The notes: generated by a model from the letters alone, not told the origin. Numbered from the stretch's first letter, positions 1 through 9,430 are shown. The stretch: 64,000 nt of DNA from Bacteroidota bacterium (GCA_025361565.1 JANYKN010000034.1:1-64000); one strand, 5' to 3'. A program made the numbers and translations.

Positions 1-192
1 ACACCAGGGTGCCCAAAAATCGACCAATACAACTCCGCGGCCAATAATATTTTTAAAGTTTTTCTTGTCTAATTTTTTGATTTTCGAACTATCGGGTACC
101 TTAGGCATATTATGCATTTTTTTAGAAGAATAATAGATATATCCTAGAAAAGCAACAATTAGTATTCCTGTAATGATGAATGAAACTGACAT
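1..192 (-). CDS. Membrane-anchored thioredoxin-like protein (N-terminal part)
   Basis: Partial gene running off the left edge, absent from the ORF track. The 64 visible codons start MSVSFIITGILIVAFLGYIY, one hydrophobic anchor at about residues 3-20. A short polar linker follows, then the start of a thioredoxin fold ending in VDFWAPWC, so the last visible residue is the first cysteine of the CxxC active site. The family carries out thiol-disulfide exchange. The N-terminal anchor suggests a membrane-tethered redox protein, with the catalytic domain probably on the periplasmic side (inferred). The start is the only ATG in frame before the anchor. The rest of the domain lies outside the window. 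Confidence 0.8.
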   Translation of the reverse strand, partial: MSVSFIITGILIVAFLGYIYYSSKKMHNMPKVPDSSKIKKLDKKNFKNIIGRGVVLVDFWAPWC

Positions 193-620
193 AATTTTAT
201 TTTAAATATTTAAATAAACGAATTTCCGATTTCTAATAGCTTGTTTTCAAATAAATACTTGACAATTACTTATCAAGTCATACTCCTATCGGTAAAACCA
301 CAGGGATTCGAGAACAATTTTTTTTATTTTTCGGCTGCAAATATACCGGTATTATCTTTATCCACACCCTTATCGGCAAAAATTAATTGCAGGTTCTCAT
401 TTTTGCCGGATTGATATCAACATTAAAAATGAAAATTGAAGGCCAAGCCAAGTTTAAATATAATGTTTGTGGGAGCTTTATGATGAGGGAGGCTTTTAAT
501 TGAGCCACACGGTTGTGGATAAACAACCGTGGGCATGAAAATATAGAAAAGGTTTAACATGGATTCTTAACGTGTGTACTTTAATGCAACTGATTTATTG
601 TTGCTTTTTTGCTTGGATTT
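193..620. other. 428-bp intergenic region with two DnaA-box-like 9-mers and a hairpin
   Basis: There is no convincing gene here. On the minus strand a TATATTTG -7 element (338-345) could serve the thioredoxin gene, though no good -33 element is seen. Two perfect matches to the DnaA-box consensus TTATCCACA occur, at 358-366 (plus) and 514-522 (minus). The second sits across the loop of a hairpin with 9-bp arms CACGGTTGT (508-516) and ACAACCGTG (523-531). The hairpin is about 90 bp downstream of the CBM48 gene stop and has no T-tract, so it is a weak terminator candidate at best. Confidence 0.5.
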
Positions 621-935
621 CTATACAATAACCACCGAATTTTCGCTTTGAAATTCGTTGGGAACATATTTATCTGCCTCTGTTTCATTTAGCCAAACAC
701 GCCCATCTACAAGATATTTGAACTGATATTCCTTGCCTTTGTCTAAATCTAAAGTAGCTGTGAATTCACCACTTTTAAGTTTTTTCATTTTTATGCTTTC
801 AACATCCCAATTATTAAAATCGCCGGTTACAACAACTTGATTTGCATAATTGGAAAGGTCTTTGGGTAGCTTAAATGTCACTTTACAAAAAGGTTTTGTC
901 AGGGTGTATTGTTTTTTCAAGCTCATATTGTTCAT
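621..935 (-). CDS. CBM48/isoamylase-N-like glycogen-binding protein
   Basis: A 104-residue single-domain protein. Residues of about 15-100 look like an isoamylase N-terminal / AMPK-type glycogen-binding fold (CBM48): VVVTGDFNNWD, then a KGKEYQFKYLVDGRVW strand pair and a C-terminal ENSVVIV strand. Such domains bind alpha-1,4-glucans and usually sit on branching enzymes or AMPK beta subunits; here one stands alone without a catalytic partner. It lies downstream of the glycogen synthase gene on the same strand, with one small ORF between, so a role in glycogen handling is likely (inferred from context). No signal peptide is visible, so it should be cytosolic. The start could also be the second ATG three codons in. 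Confidence 0.8.
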   Translation of the reverse strand: MNNMSLKKQYTLTKPFCKVTFKLPKDLSNYANQVVVTGDFNNWDVESIKMKKLKSGEFTATLDLDKGKEYQFKYLVDGRVWLNETEADKYVPNEFQSENSVVIV

Positions 936-1193
936 TTTTTAGTTAGATATTATCAATTCAATTGCATCAGGTAAATTATTTTGAATTAAAACTAAATGTT
1001 AAGTTTACTTTGATAAATTGAAATAATAGACTGTTTTTTCATCGAATTTCTAAAATGAAAAGGCTCCTTTTTTGGTCTTCTACCTATTAAGTGTCCGTGG
1101 AAAAAACTCAAAATTCCGATATAAATATTAGTTTATCAATTAGAAATTAAATCATTTCATACAATTTAAATCAAAAATCTTCTTCAAAACTTA

Positions 1194-1403
1194 TTAAAAG
1201 AAATGTTTGTAGCTTTCGTTCTGATCTTTTATATCATTTCTGGAATCATTGTTTTCTGTATTGTCATTTTCTTCTTTATTGTCATCCATAAACCATCCAC
1301 GAATATAATCACCCAGATTTTCATTATTATGTGAATCTGAATTATTGCTCAAGGCCTTTAATGCATTTAAAGCATCTTTCTTCGAAATTTGATTATTTTT
1401 CAT
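1194..1403 (-). CDS. Small acidic Asn-rich hypothetical protein
   Basis: A 69-residue ORF I do not recognise. The N-terminal third is a lysine/alanine helix (KKDALNALKALSN), followed by NLGDYIRGWFMDD and a low-complexity Asp/Asn/Glu tail. There is no signal peptide or membrane segment. It starts 38 bp downstream of the glycogen synthase stop on the same strand and may be co-transcribed with it. The DYIRGWF core and the position argue for a real gene; the biased composition argues for caution. Confidence 0.5.
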   Translation of the reverse strand: MKNNQISKKDALNALKALSNNSDSHNNENLGDYIRGWFMDDNKEENDNTENNDSRNDIKDQNESYKHFF

Positions 1404-1441
1404 AAAGTTCGTTTTAATTCATAATTATTTTGTTTCAAATG

Positions 1442-2728
1442 TTATGCTACCTGATAGTATATTTCCTTAACTTTAGTCGCAACTTTATCCCAGGTAAGAT
1501 TGTCGACTTCCTGTTTGCCCTTATTTTTCAAGATTTTGGCTAAAGGATTGTAATTCAATATTCCATAAATCGAATCTGCCATCATGTCGATATCCCAAAA
1601 ATCAACTTTTATTGCATTTGTAATTACTTCTGATACTCCCGATTGTTTAGATATAATAATCGGTACATTGCTTTGAATTGCTTCTAAAGGCGAAATTCCA
1701 AAAGGCTCCGAAACTGATGGCATAACATATAAATCGCTTATTGCAAACATTCTGTAAACATCATCACCCTTTAAAAAACCAGTGAAATGAAACTTGTCGG
1801 CTATTTTTAATTTTGCAACATATTTTATCATTCTTTCCAATAAATCGCCCGAACCAGCCATTACAAACTTTACATTGTCCATTTTTTGCAATACTTTTTG
1901 GGCAGCTTGTACAAAATATTCCGGTCCTTTTTGAGAAGTTATCCTGCCTAAAAAAGTCACTACATATTCATTAAAACCTTTTTTACACAAATATTTAATA
2001 TTTGAATTATCAACTGGTTCAACTCCATTATGCACAGTTACTATTTTTGCCGGATTTATCCTGTATTTGTCAATAACTATATTTCGGGTAAAATTGCTCA
2101 CCGTAATTACTCTGTCTGCATATTCAAATCCTCTTCTCTCTATTTCATATACTTTATTATTGTGATTTTCTCCACAACGGTCGTATTCAGTGGCATGAAC
2201 ATGCACTACCAATGGTTTTCCAGATGCTTTTTTTGCTGCAATCCCTGCAGGGTAAGTCAACCAGTCGTGGGCATGGATAATATCAAATTCTTCTTTTTGA
2301 ACAATTTCCGATGCTACAATTCCATACCGTGATATTTCTTCAAACAAGGTTTTTCCGTATTGTCCACTAAACTTTAGTTTCCCATGAAGCGCAATTCCTG
2401 AAAGATTTAAACATTTTTCCTTTTGTTCTTTGATATTCTTTTCATATTCTTCCGGAGTTGTATATGCAAACACAGGTTGGTTAAATTTGTAAAACTTTCT
2501 CTTTTCAATTAGCTTTTGTCGTTCAATTATTTCTTTTGACAGTTCAACATCGCTTGCTCCGACTAACTTCATACCATGCAAATCTTCATCGCCAAATGCT
2601 TTTGGAACTACAAAAGTTAAGTCTATATCATTAAAAGCAGTCAATCCTTTGGTTAATCCATAACATGCAGTGCCAAGACCACCTGAAATATGGGGAGGAT
2701 ACTCCCAGCCAAACATTAGAACTTTCAT
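1442..2728 (-). CDS. Glycogen synthase, GT4-type glycosyltransferase
   Basis: A 428-residue GT-B glycosyltransferase. The N-terminal Rossmann domain opens with FGWEYPPHISGGLGTACYGL, the nucleotide-sugar/primer loop seen in starch and glycogen synthases, and carries HAHDWLTYPAGIAAKK and VVHVHATEYDR. The C-terminal domain has VTFLGRITSQKGPEYF, the MAGSGDLLERM segment and the donor-binding E-x7-E stretch SEPFGISPLEAIQS. This is the short GT4 form used as glycogen synthase in Bacteroidetes rather than the GT5 GlgA. It would transfer glucosyl units from a nucleotide sugar to a growing alpha-1,4-glucan in the cytosol. The CBM48 gene downstream supports that role. Another GT4 specificity cannot be excluded. 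Confidence 0.82.
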   Translation of the reverse strand: MKVLMFGWEYPPHISGGLGTACYGLTKGLTAFNDIDLTFVVPKAFGDEDLHGMKLVGASDVELSKEIIERQKLIEKRKFYKFNQPVFAYTTPEEYEKNIKEQKEKCLNLSGIALHGKLKFSGQYGKTLFEEISRYGIVASEIVQKEEFDIIHAHDWLTYPAGIAAKKASGKPLVVHVHATEYDRCGENHNNKVYEIERRGFEYADRVITVSNFTRNIVIDKYRINPAKIVTVHNGVEPVDNSNIKYLCKKGFNEYVVTFLGRITSQKGPEYFVQAAQKVLQKMDNVKFVMAGSGDLLERMIKYVAKLKIADKFHFTGFLKGDDVYRMFAISDLYVMPSVSEPFGISPLEAIQSNVPIIISKQSGVSEVITNAIKVDFWDIDMMADSIYGILNYNPLAKILKNKGKQEVDNLTWDKVATKVKEIYYQVA

Positions 2729-2879
2729 CGATTTTTTGTTTTAAAGCATTTGGTTTAATTTTTTAAATAATTCTTAATTTACTTTTTTCTGTATAAAGTG
2801 ATAATCATCTTAAGGTCAGATTTAATAGTGACCCTCTTGATCCACTTTAATTTTTACGTAAATGGTAGGTTAGTCGATA

Positions 2880-2887
2880 CAAAGGTA
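2880..2887 (-). promoter_or_regulatory. Candidate -7 element upstream of glycogen synthase
   Basis: The minus strand reads TACCTTTG, matching the Bacteroidota -7 consensus TAnnTTTG, about 150 bp upstream of the glycogen synthase start. No good TTG -33 element is seen at the expected spacing, so the call rests on the -7 box alone. The rest of the 444-bp gap (2729-3172) is AT-rich; I see no gene in it. Confidence 0.4.
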
Positions 2888-3172
2888 ATCTGTCGATGTT
2901 ATGGATATGCAGTATTAAATAATAGAAAATGACTCTATTAATAATGGTTTTTACCCCTTATAAATAATGGATTATACTACCTTAAAGGATGGGAATTAAC
3001 TTTTAATAATTAAGTAGGTCAATGGCTTATGAATTGAGTGGTATATTTGGTTCTATTATAGATCCTAAAGTCATATTTTGATATTAATTATTTTAAATAG
3101 TTTAACAACTTTTTTATTCAATATTGTTATATATTGTCAATAAATCAAGTAATTAGCTATCCTATTTATGAT

Positions 3173-3808
3173 CTATATTTCAATTAATTTATTCCTGATA
3201 GCATAAATAACCAAACCTGCTGTATTTGTGCAGGCTGTTTTATCCAGTATATTTGCCCGGTGCCACTTAACGGTGTCAAAACTAATATTTATTTTTTTTG
3301 CAATTTGTTCATTAGTAAGACTTTCGCAAATCAACTTTAATATTTCCAATTCTCGTTCCGACAATGTGGAAACAATCTTTTTCTTCGGTTTGGCATTGAG
3401 ATTTGTAATTACTTTTTGTATCAATTCGGTCGAAAACCAACTTCCACCTTTGGCAATTTCAGCAATTGCATTTTTCAATTCCACAATACCTGCCGATTTA
3501 AGCACAAAGCCTTTTGCTCCGGCTTCTACCATACTAAAATAATATTTTTCGTCTCCAAACGAGGAAAGAGTGAGAACTTTAACATCTGGCTGTTTTTCTA
3601 TGGCTTTTTTGGTTGCTTCAATACCGTCCATACCAGGCATCGAAATGTCCATTAATATAATTTGAGGATGATATTCATCCAACAATTCTAAAAGTTCTAT
3701 ACCGTTTGAAGCTTCGGCAATAACTTCTGCCACATTTTCAATAGTTAGTATTTTCCGGAGACTTTCGCGGAACATCCTATGGTCGTCCGTAATTACTATT
3801 TTTATCAT
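3173..3808 (-). CDS. NarL/LuxR-family response regulator
   Basis: A 211-residue two-component response regulator. The receiver domain (1-120) has the acidic pair DD at 8-9, the phospho-acceptor Asp54 in ILMDISMPGMDG, the switch residue region LTLSSFG and Lys in FVLKSAG. The C-terminal LuxR-type helix-turn-helix (about 145-211) reads LSERELEILKLICESLTNEQIAKKINISFDTVKWH. It begins 45 bp after the stop of the multi-PAS histidine kinase, so the pair is an operon in which the kinase phosphorylates this regulator. It should bind DNA as a dimer when phosphorylated. Its targets are unknown; the inverted repeat upstream of the kinase gene (8933-8950) is a possible autoregulatory site (inferred). Confidence 0.92.
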   Translation of the reverse strand: MIKIVITDDHRMFRESLRKILTIENVAEVIAEASNGIELLELLDEYHPQIILMDISMPGMDGIEATKKAIEKQPDVKVLTLSSFGDEKYYFSMVEAGAKGFVLKSAGIVELKNAIAEIAKGGSWFSTELIQKVITNLNAKPKKKIVSTLSERELEILKLICESLTNEQIAKKINISFDTVKWHRANILDKTACTNTAGLVIYAIRNKLIEI

Positions 3809-3853
3809 TGGCGTTAAAATTTATATCTAATTTACTAAATGTATTTCATTTAT

Positions 3854-6800
3854 TTATATTTTTATTTGAAATTTTATAATAGTTCCCTTACCTGGTGAGC
3901 TAATAATATCCATTAGTCCGTTAATGGACTTTATGCGGCTTTTCATGTTTAAAAGACCTATTCCTTTGTGTTCAGAAATGACTTTATCAACATCAAAGCC
4001 TTTTCCGTTGTCGGAATAATCTACAAAAAGCAAATCATTCAGGCAGCGCATATTTATGAATATATCAGAAGCTTTGGCGTGTTTAATGGTATTGTTGATA
4101 CATTCGCAAAGTACCCTGTATGCTATTGTTTCTGAATTCTTGTCAAATCTGCAATCGTTTTGCGTCTTTATTTCAAAAACTACATTGGACGATTCTTTTA
4201 TTTTTTCTGTAAAAGCTTTTACTGCTTCAACCAAACCATAATTTAGCAAAACATGTGGGCTAAGTTTGAATGAAATTTCGCGCACTGTTCGCGACGATTC
4301 ATCAAGGAACTGTTCTATATCTTTTATTATTTCAGCTTGATTAAGTTTGGCATTGGGTAAGCCAAGCCATTGAACGTACATTTTTGTAGCCGAAAGTAAA
4401 GGACCAATACCATCGTGTAGTTCCTGCGAAAAATTCATTCGTTCCCTTTCTTCCGCTTCAATAATGGAAGATTGGATTATCCTTGATGTTTCTTTGTGTT
4501 GTGTAATATCCTCTTTTACTGCTATAAAATGAATAATATCACCCTTTTCATTTGTAATTGGAGAGATCAATGCAGATTCCCAAAACAATTCTCCGGTTTT
4601 CTTTTTATTGCAAAACTCACCACTCCATTCATTCCCTGATTTAATGGTTTGCCAAAGATTTAAATATTCTTCTCCGGAAGTAAAGTCTGATTTTAAAATG
4701 TTTGGATTTTTCCCAAATGCTTCTTCAAAAGAATATCCGGTAACTTTTGTGAATTTTGGATTTACATATTCAATAATACCATCAATATCAGTAATGATAA
4801 CTGATACAGGACTTTGTTCAACTGCCCATGAAAGTATTCTAAGATCATCTTCAAATTGTTTTCGTTCGGTAATATCATGCACAGTTCCAAAAACACTAAC
4901 CGGTTCGTTTTGTGTATTTCTTAATATTTTTGAACATTCCTGAACAAAACGAACTTCACCCGATGGTCTTATAATTCGATAAACAATATCCAATTCAATG
5001 TCATTGTTCAATGCTTTCTCCCTTTTTTGCCTGAAAAGATCTAAATCGTCAGGATGTATTGCCCCTTCGTAATTTACTGATAAAACTTGAAAAGTATCCT
5101 TTGAAACTCCCAAAATATTAAATATTTCATCGGACCACGAAAGCTGCAATTTAATTAAATCCCAATTCCAATGTCCAATGTGAGCAGTTTTTTGAGCTCT
5201 AATTAAGAATTTTTCACTTTCTTCAACTTTTTCTTTAGAGAGTAGTAATGCTTCATTAGCTTGTTTGCGTTTTGTAATATCATGAAGAAAAGCCACTAAT
5301 CGACCACCACTGTTAGGTTGGTATTTTACACTGATTTCAATGTCAAAAATACTCCCATCCTTTCTTTGGTGTCTGGTTTCAAAACGATCCTCGCCTTCTG
5401 AAATAATTTTTTTAATATGAGCTTCAACGTCATAAGAGGCATCTATAACTTCAAGGTCTGAAATTTTCATGTTCAACAATTCCTGGTTACTATAACCACT
5501 CATCCGGCAATACGATTCATTGACTTCCAGTAGGTTTCCCTGAAGATCAGCTAACCAGAATCCATCTATGGCAGTTTGTAATATGGTACGGTGGCGCTTT
5601 TCGCTTTCACGCAAGGCCTTTTCAGCCTGTTTACGCTTGGTGATATCCTGATGTGTGCCCGACATTAAAAGCGGCTTTCCTTCTTTGTCCCATTCATGTA
5701 CTTTCCCCCTGTCGAGTATCCATACCCATTTCCCATTTTTGTGCTTCATTCTCGCTTCGCACTCGTAATAATCCAATTGGCCTTTGAAATGTTTTTCTAA
5801 CAATTCTCCTGAAATTTTTAAATCTTCGGGATGAGTATGTTTTTTCCAGGTCTCAATGCTTACCGGTGAGATTTCATCCAATGTGTAACCAATTATTTCG
5901 GCCCATTGCTCATTAAATATTGTTTCTCCGGTTTGAATGTTCCATTCCCATGTTCCTGCATCTGTTCCTTTAATTATATATGAAAGTCGTTGTCTTTCAT
6001 ATGCTAATGATTGCTCCGCTTGTTTGCGATCGGTGATGTCCTCAATAAATCCTTCGAAATAACTCGGCTTGCCTGCTTTTTCAGGAACAATATGCATATG
6101 TAGCATTCCATTCCAAATAGTACCATCTTTGCGGCGATACAGATTTTCTGTACTAACAAAACCTCCTGATTCCATAGCCTTACTTGCTATTTCATTTCGC
6201 TTTGGTGGCTCAGCATAAATCTGTTCTGAAATATTGGTCACTTGACTTAGTAATTCTTCAGAAGAACTATATCCCAGCATTTTTACAAGGGCTGGATTTA
6301 CATCAATAAATTTGCCATCCAAAGTAGAATGAAATATGCCAAGGGCTGCATTCCTGAATAGGTTATGGTATTTTTCTACACTTTCTTTAAGCGTTTGCTC
6401 AGCCAGCTTCTCTTCGGTGATTACATCGAAGACAGTTACAATATTTCCACTTTTAGGGCAATATACTGAAATTAAAGTCCACATTTGTAATGAATCCAGA
6501 AATATTTCGAACCGTTCCGGTTTGCCTGTTTTAGACACACGCCCATAGATTTCAAATAATTCAGGGTCTGTTTCATAAATTCCAGGAATTACTTCACTTA
6601 CTTTCTTCCCTACCACATTCTTTAAACCGGTCTGAGTCTCAAAAGCATCGTTCACTGATAGATATGTGAAGTCTATAGGTCTTGCATTTTCATCAAAGTG
6701 CATTTGACAATAGGCAAATCCATTTATCATATTTTCAAAAAGGGAACGATATAATCTTTCGCTCTCCTTTAGTGCATTCTCTGATTGCTTTCGTATAGTA

Positions 6801-8284
6801 ATGTCTTCAAATGAGGCTTGCATACAAATTGGTCGGCCGTTTGAATCAAATACCATACTTGCTATTATACGAATATCAAATAAATTGCCATTCTTTCCCT
6901 GTCCAACCATTTCACCAATCCAACCTCCACTTTTATGCAAAGCATCTATTACTTCTGAGGCTTTTTCTTCTATATGCCAGAATTCGGTGACTATTTTTTC
7001 AAGCACTTCCGATGCTGAGCCATATCCCCATATTTTAAGAAATGCAGGATTAACAAAGTTTATGATTCCATCGAGTCCTGAAATAGCAATGGCATTGAAA
7101 GTAGAATTGATAGCCCAATCTTTAATCAAAAGAGTTTCCTCTACTTTCTTGCGTTCTGTAATGTCCTGATTAATAATGATGGCACCGGTTACTCTATGTT
7201 GATCGTCAAAAAGAGGAATTGCAGAATTCAAGATAATTTTGTGCGTTCCGTCAAAACATTCAATCTCCAATTCTTCATCAATTGTAATTATTCCTTTTCG
7301 AATTGCTTTACTTGAAGCCCATTCTTCAGGATTAATTGGCTCACCTGTTTTTAAACGCCAGGCTTTATATTCACTTAATTGATCAAGTCCCACATACTTT
7401 GCACCGGACCATATCCGCTGTCCTGCTTTATTCCCTCCTACTATTTTTCCATCCTTATCCATTATCCATAATCCAATAGGTAGCACTTCCAAAATTTGGT
7501 TTAAGGTTTCCTCACTCTCTTGAAGTGCCTTTTCTACCTGAATATGTTTGGTTATGTCTTGCGATATGATTTGAATGCCGGAAATAATATTGTTACAATC
7601 AACAATTTTTGAAAAGGTACTTAAAAAGTATTTGTTCCCGGTAGGCAAAGGAACTAAATCTTCATAGACTACAGGTTTATCAGATAAAGTCGCTTCTTTT
7701 ATTCTGTTGTGATAAAATTCAGCATCTTCTTTTGGAAAAAGATCGTAAATTGACTTTCCTGTAAAATCTTTCGGAACTCCATTCATATGAATTGCTGCAA
7801 TTCTATTATATGAAATAACCGTACCGTCAGGTTTATAATAACCCACTCCAATTCCTGAATTTTCATGCAGAAGTCTGTATTTCTCCTCACTTTCTCGTAG
7901 AATTTCTTCAGATTTTTTGTATACGGTAATATCATCATGGATCGAAATCCAAACTTTTCCATATTGCGGATGATCAAACGCTGATATATTGACGCGGCAC
8001 CAACATATATTCTTGTCTTTTTTGATATTCTTTATTTCTCCCTGCCAAGAACCTTTCTGTATCAGACTTTCCGCAATTTCAAGTGTTATTTCATTGTAAC
8101 TTTTTTTTGAAGGAGCATGAACAATACCAGCGTGTTTTCCGTATAGTTCTTTTAAGTTATAGCCAAACATTTGTTCAAATTTAGGATTTGCATAAATAAT
8201 TATTTGATCCAGGGCACGAATCAGAAAAACCCCTTCTGCTAAATGCTCTATAATTTGTGTATGCAACCTTAATTCAACTTCCAT
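3854..8284 (-). CDS. Multi-PAS sensor histidine kinase (HisKA_3/HATPase)
   Basis: The ORF has 1476 residues. By eye it holds about ten PAS/PAC units of roughly 120-130 residues, each ending in a DITxRK-type motif (QDITKHIQ, DITERKKVE, DITIRKQSE, DITDRKQAE, DITKRKQAE, DITERKQFE, DITQHKETS). The kinase core begins near residue 1270: HisKA_3 with MNFSQELHDGIGPLLSATK, whose His is the phosphorylation site, then HATPase_c with CECINNTIKHAKAS and SDNGKGFD. It has no transmembrane segment, so it senses a cytosolic or diffusible signal, as the NarL-partner kinases often do. The annotated start is probably false: the codons just before this ATG continue a DITERK motif of the preceding PAS domain encoded by ORF 8304-8825, one frame away. 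The partner is the response regulator at 3173. Confidence 0.9.
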   Translation of the reverse strand: MEVELRLHTQIIEHLAEGVFLIRALDQIIIYANPKFEQMFGYNLKELYGKHAGIVHAPSKKSYNEITLEIAESLIQKGSWQGEIKNIKKDKNICWCRVNISAFDHPQYGKVWISIHDDITVYKKSEEILRESEEKYRLLHENSGIGVGYYKPDGTVISYNRIAAIHMNGVPKDFTGKSIYDLFPKEDAEFYHNRIKEATLSDKPVVYEDLVPLPTGNKYFLSTFSKIVDCNNIISGIQIISQDITKHIQVEKALQESEETLNQILEVLPIGLWIMDKDGKIVGGNKAGQRIWSGAKYVGLDQLSEYKAWRLKTGEPINPEEWASSKAIRKGIITIDEELEIECFDGTHKIILNSAIPLFDDQHRVTGAIIINQDITERKKVEETLLIKDWAINSTFNAIAISGLDGIINFVNPAFLKIWGYGSASEVLEKIVTEFWHIEEKASEVIDALHKSGGWIGEMVGQGKNGNLFDIRIIASMVFDSNGRPICMQASFEDITIRKQSENALKESERLYRSLFENMINGFAYCQMHFDENARPIDFTYLSVNDAFETQTGLKNVVGKKVSEVIPGIYETDPELFEIYGRVSKTGKPERFEIFLDSLQMWTLISVYCPKSGNIVTVFDVITEEKLAEQTLKESVEKYHNLFRNAALGIFHSTLDGKFIDVNPALVKMLGYSSSEELLSQVTNISEQIYAEPPKRNEIASKAMESGGFVSTENLYRRKDGTIWNGMLHMHIVPEKAGKPSYFEGFIEDITDRKQAEQSLAYERQRLSYIIKGTDAGTWEWNIQTGETIFNEQWAEIIGYTLDEISPVSIETWKKHTHPEDLKISGELLEKHFKGQLDYYECEARMKHKNGKWVWILDRGKVHEWDKEGKPLLMSGTHQDITKRKQAEKALRESEKRHRTILQTAIDGFWLADLQGNLLEVNESYCRMSGYSNQELLNMKISDLEVIDASYDVEAHIKKIISEGEDRFETRHQRKDGSIFDIEISVKYQPNSGGRLVAFLHDITKRKQANEALLLSKEKVEESEKFLIRAQKTAHIGHWNWDLIKLQLSWSDEIFNILGVSKDTFQVLSVNYEGAIHPDDLDLFRQKREKALNNDIELDIVYRIIRPSGEVRFVQECSKILRNTQNEPVSVFGTVHDITERKQFEDDLRILSWAVEQSPVSVIITDIDGIIEYVNPKFTKVTGYSFEEAFGKNPNILKSDFTSGEEYLNLWQTIKSGNEWSGEFCNKKKTGELFWESALISPITNEKGDIIHFIAVKEDITQHKETSRIIQSSIIEAEERERMNFSQELHDGIGPLLSATKMYVQWLGLPNAKLNQAEIIKDIEQFLDESSRTVREISFKLSPHVLLNYGLVEAVKAFTEKIKESSNVVFEIKTQNDCRFDKNSETIAYRVLCECINNTIKHAKASDIFINMRCLNDLLFVDYSDNGKGFDVDKVISEHKGIGLLNMKSRIKSINGLMDIISSPGKGTIIKFQIKI

Positions 8285-8303
8285 GTGTTTTCGTTCTGTT
8301 ATG

Positions 8304-8825
8304 TCAACCGGTTATAAGGCAATTTTCTTTATTGCTGGCCAATAAACCTGTAAGTTCAACATTTATTGGTAAGCCACCAATATTTAATAGAGTCACTTCG
8401 CATGCTTCTTTTTTGTTATTGCTAATTGCTCTGGTAAAAAAAAGTTGGAATGTTTGTTTGGTATCCTCAGAAAGGAAATATGTAAAATGACTATTTTTTA
8501 ATTGTAATCGCTCTTTTCCAAGCATTTGAGAACCAGATAAGTTTATATCAATAATCTTTCCCTCTCTGGATAATGTTAAATAACCGGGCTGAGCAAAATC
8601 ATAAAATTCAGTATATAAGCCGGTTAATCCTTCTGCTCGATTTTTTGCTATTTTGAGTTCCTCATTCTGCATTTCAAGCTCTATCTGATATACCTCAAGC
8701 TCATGCTTGAGTTTCAGAATTTCGGATTCAGAAAATTGTAAACCTGTTTGTTTGTTTTTCTGCTCTAGCAATTCCTCAGCTTTTTGACGCAGACTTCCTT
8801 CTTCTGATTTGTTGAATTTTTTCAT
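8304..8825 (-). pseudogene. 5' part of the multi-PAS kinase, separated by a frameshift
   Basis: A 173-residue ORF. Residues 1-60 form a Glu/Lys-rich coiled coil (QKAEELLEQKNKQTG, LKHELEVYQIELEMQNEEL). A PAS domain then runs from about 70 (LTLSREGKIIDINLSGSQML) to the end, ENCLITG, where a TGA stops it. A PAS/PAC domain should continue into a DITERK strand; those codons (GAC ATA ACA GAA CGA AAA) lie immediately after the stop in another frame and read straight into the kinase ORF. So 8825-3854 was one gene of about 1,660 codons with 11 PAS domains. The break is either a sequencing/assembly error, a real lesion, or recoding. The site is AACCGGTTGAC, not a homopolymer. Confidence 0.8.
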
Positions 8826-8932
8826 GAAAATTAATTTTTCATCATAAAGTGGATATTCTTTATCAACTCAAGTTTTGATTCAGGGAATTTATAAAAATAT
8901 ATTTCTTGTTAGTTGAAAAAACTTAACTCTTT

Positions 8933-8961
8933 ATCAGTTTATAAACTGATTTTCAGTTTAT
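8933..8961. promoter_or_regulatory. 18-bp palindrome plus extra half-site, operator candidate
   Basis: ATCAGTTTATAAACTGAT (8933-8950) is a perfect 18-bp inverted repeat. The half-site TCAGTTTAT recurs as a direct repeat at 8953-8961. It lies about 110 bp upstream of the first codon of the sensor kinase gene and just downstream of a minus-strand TATCTTTG -7 element (8976-8983). Three spaced half-sites would suit a dimeric regulator such as the LuxR-type partner (inferred). Confidence 0.45.
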
Positions 8962-9147
8962 GCGAAATCAAATGACAAAGATAAACCAAGTTTCAAAAAA
9001 TGCATTCTTTATTCATTTCATTTAATTGTTTTGAAGGGAAATTTTGTCATTGAGGATTTGCTTTTACCTGCAAAATGTTTGTCGGCCTATAGCGAAATTG
9101 CTTTTTTTGATGGATTAACTAAAAAACGAGATTAAGTCTTAACCTAT

Positions 9148-9179
9148 ACACCTAATAATAGTTTAATATATTTAGGTGT
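9148..9179. promoter_or_regulatory. Inverted repeat upstream of the nuo promoter
   Basis: Arms ACACCTAA (9148-9155) and TTAGGTGT (9172-9179) are separated by 16 AT-rich bases, between the divergent kinase and nuo transcription units, about 110 bp upstream of the nuo -33 box. It may be an operator or the stem of a loose hairpin; nothing in the sequence decides which. The rest of the 605-bp gap 8826-9430 holds only the promoter and operator signals listed separately. Confidence 0.3.
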
Positions 9180-9290
9180 CAACTTATAAGTCTGAAAGAT
9201 ATAAGCCGTTAACTCTTTATTAAACGTTAATTTCTGTTAATTAGATGAATTCTAAATTAATGTTTTGGGCAATTTTATCCAATTTAACTC

Positions 9291-9320
9291 TTGGTTCGTT
9301 TATAAATATCTGTATATTTG
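9291..9320 (+). promoter_or_regulatory. Promoter of the complex I (nuo) operon
   Basis: TTGG at 9291-9294 and TATATTTG at 9313-9320 are separated by 18 bp. This fits the Bacteroidota sigma-70-type promoter (-33 TTTG/TTG, about 19 bp, -7 TAnnTTTG). The predicted transcript would start near 9327 and give a leader of about 100 nt before nuoA. It is the best promoter match in the window. Confidence 0.65.
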
Positions 9321-9430
9321 CAAACTTTAATAAAATAAAGAAAACGTCCTGAAATGTTGTGGTTTTTAAATAATTTCCATTGGTTTTCAGTAGTTTAAAT
9401 TGAATAAAAAACTTTGATTAAACGAATATT

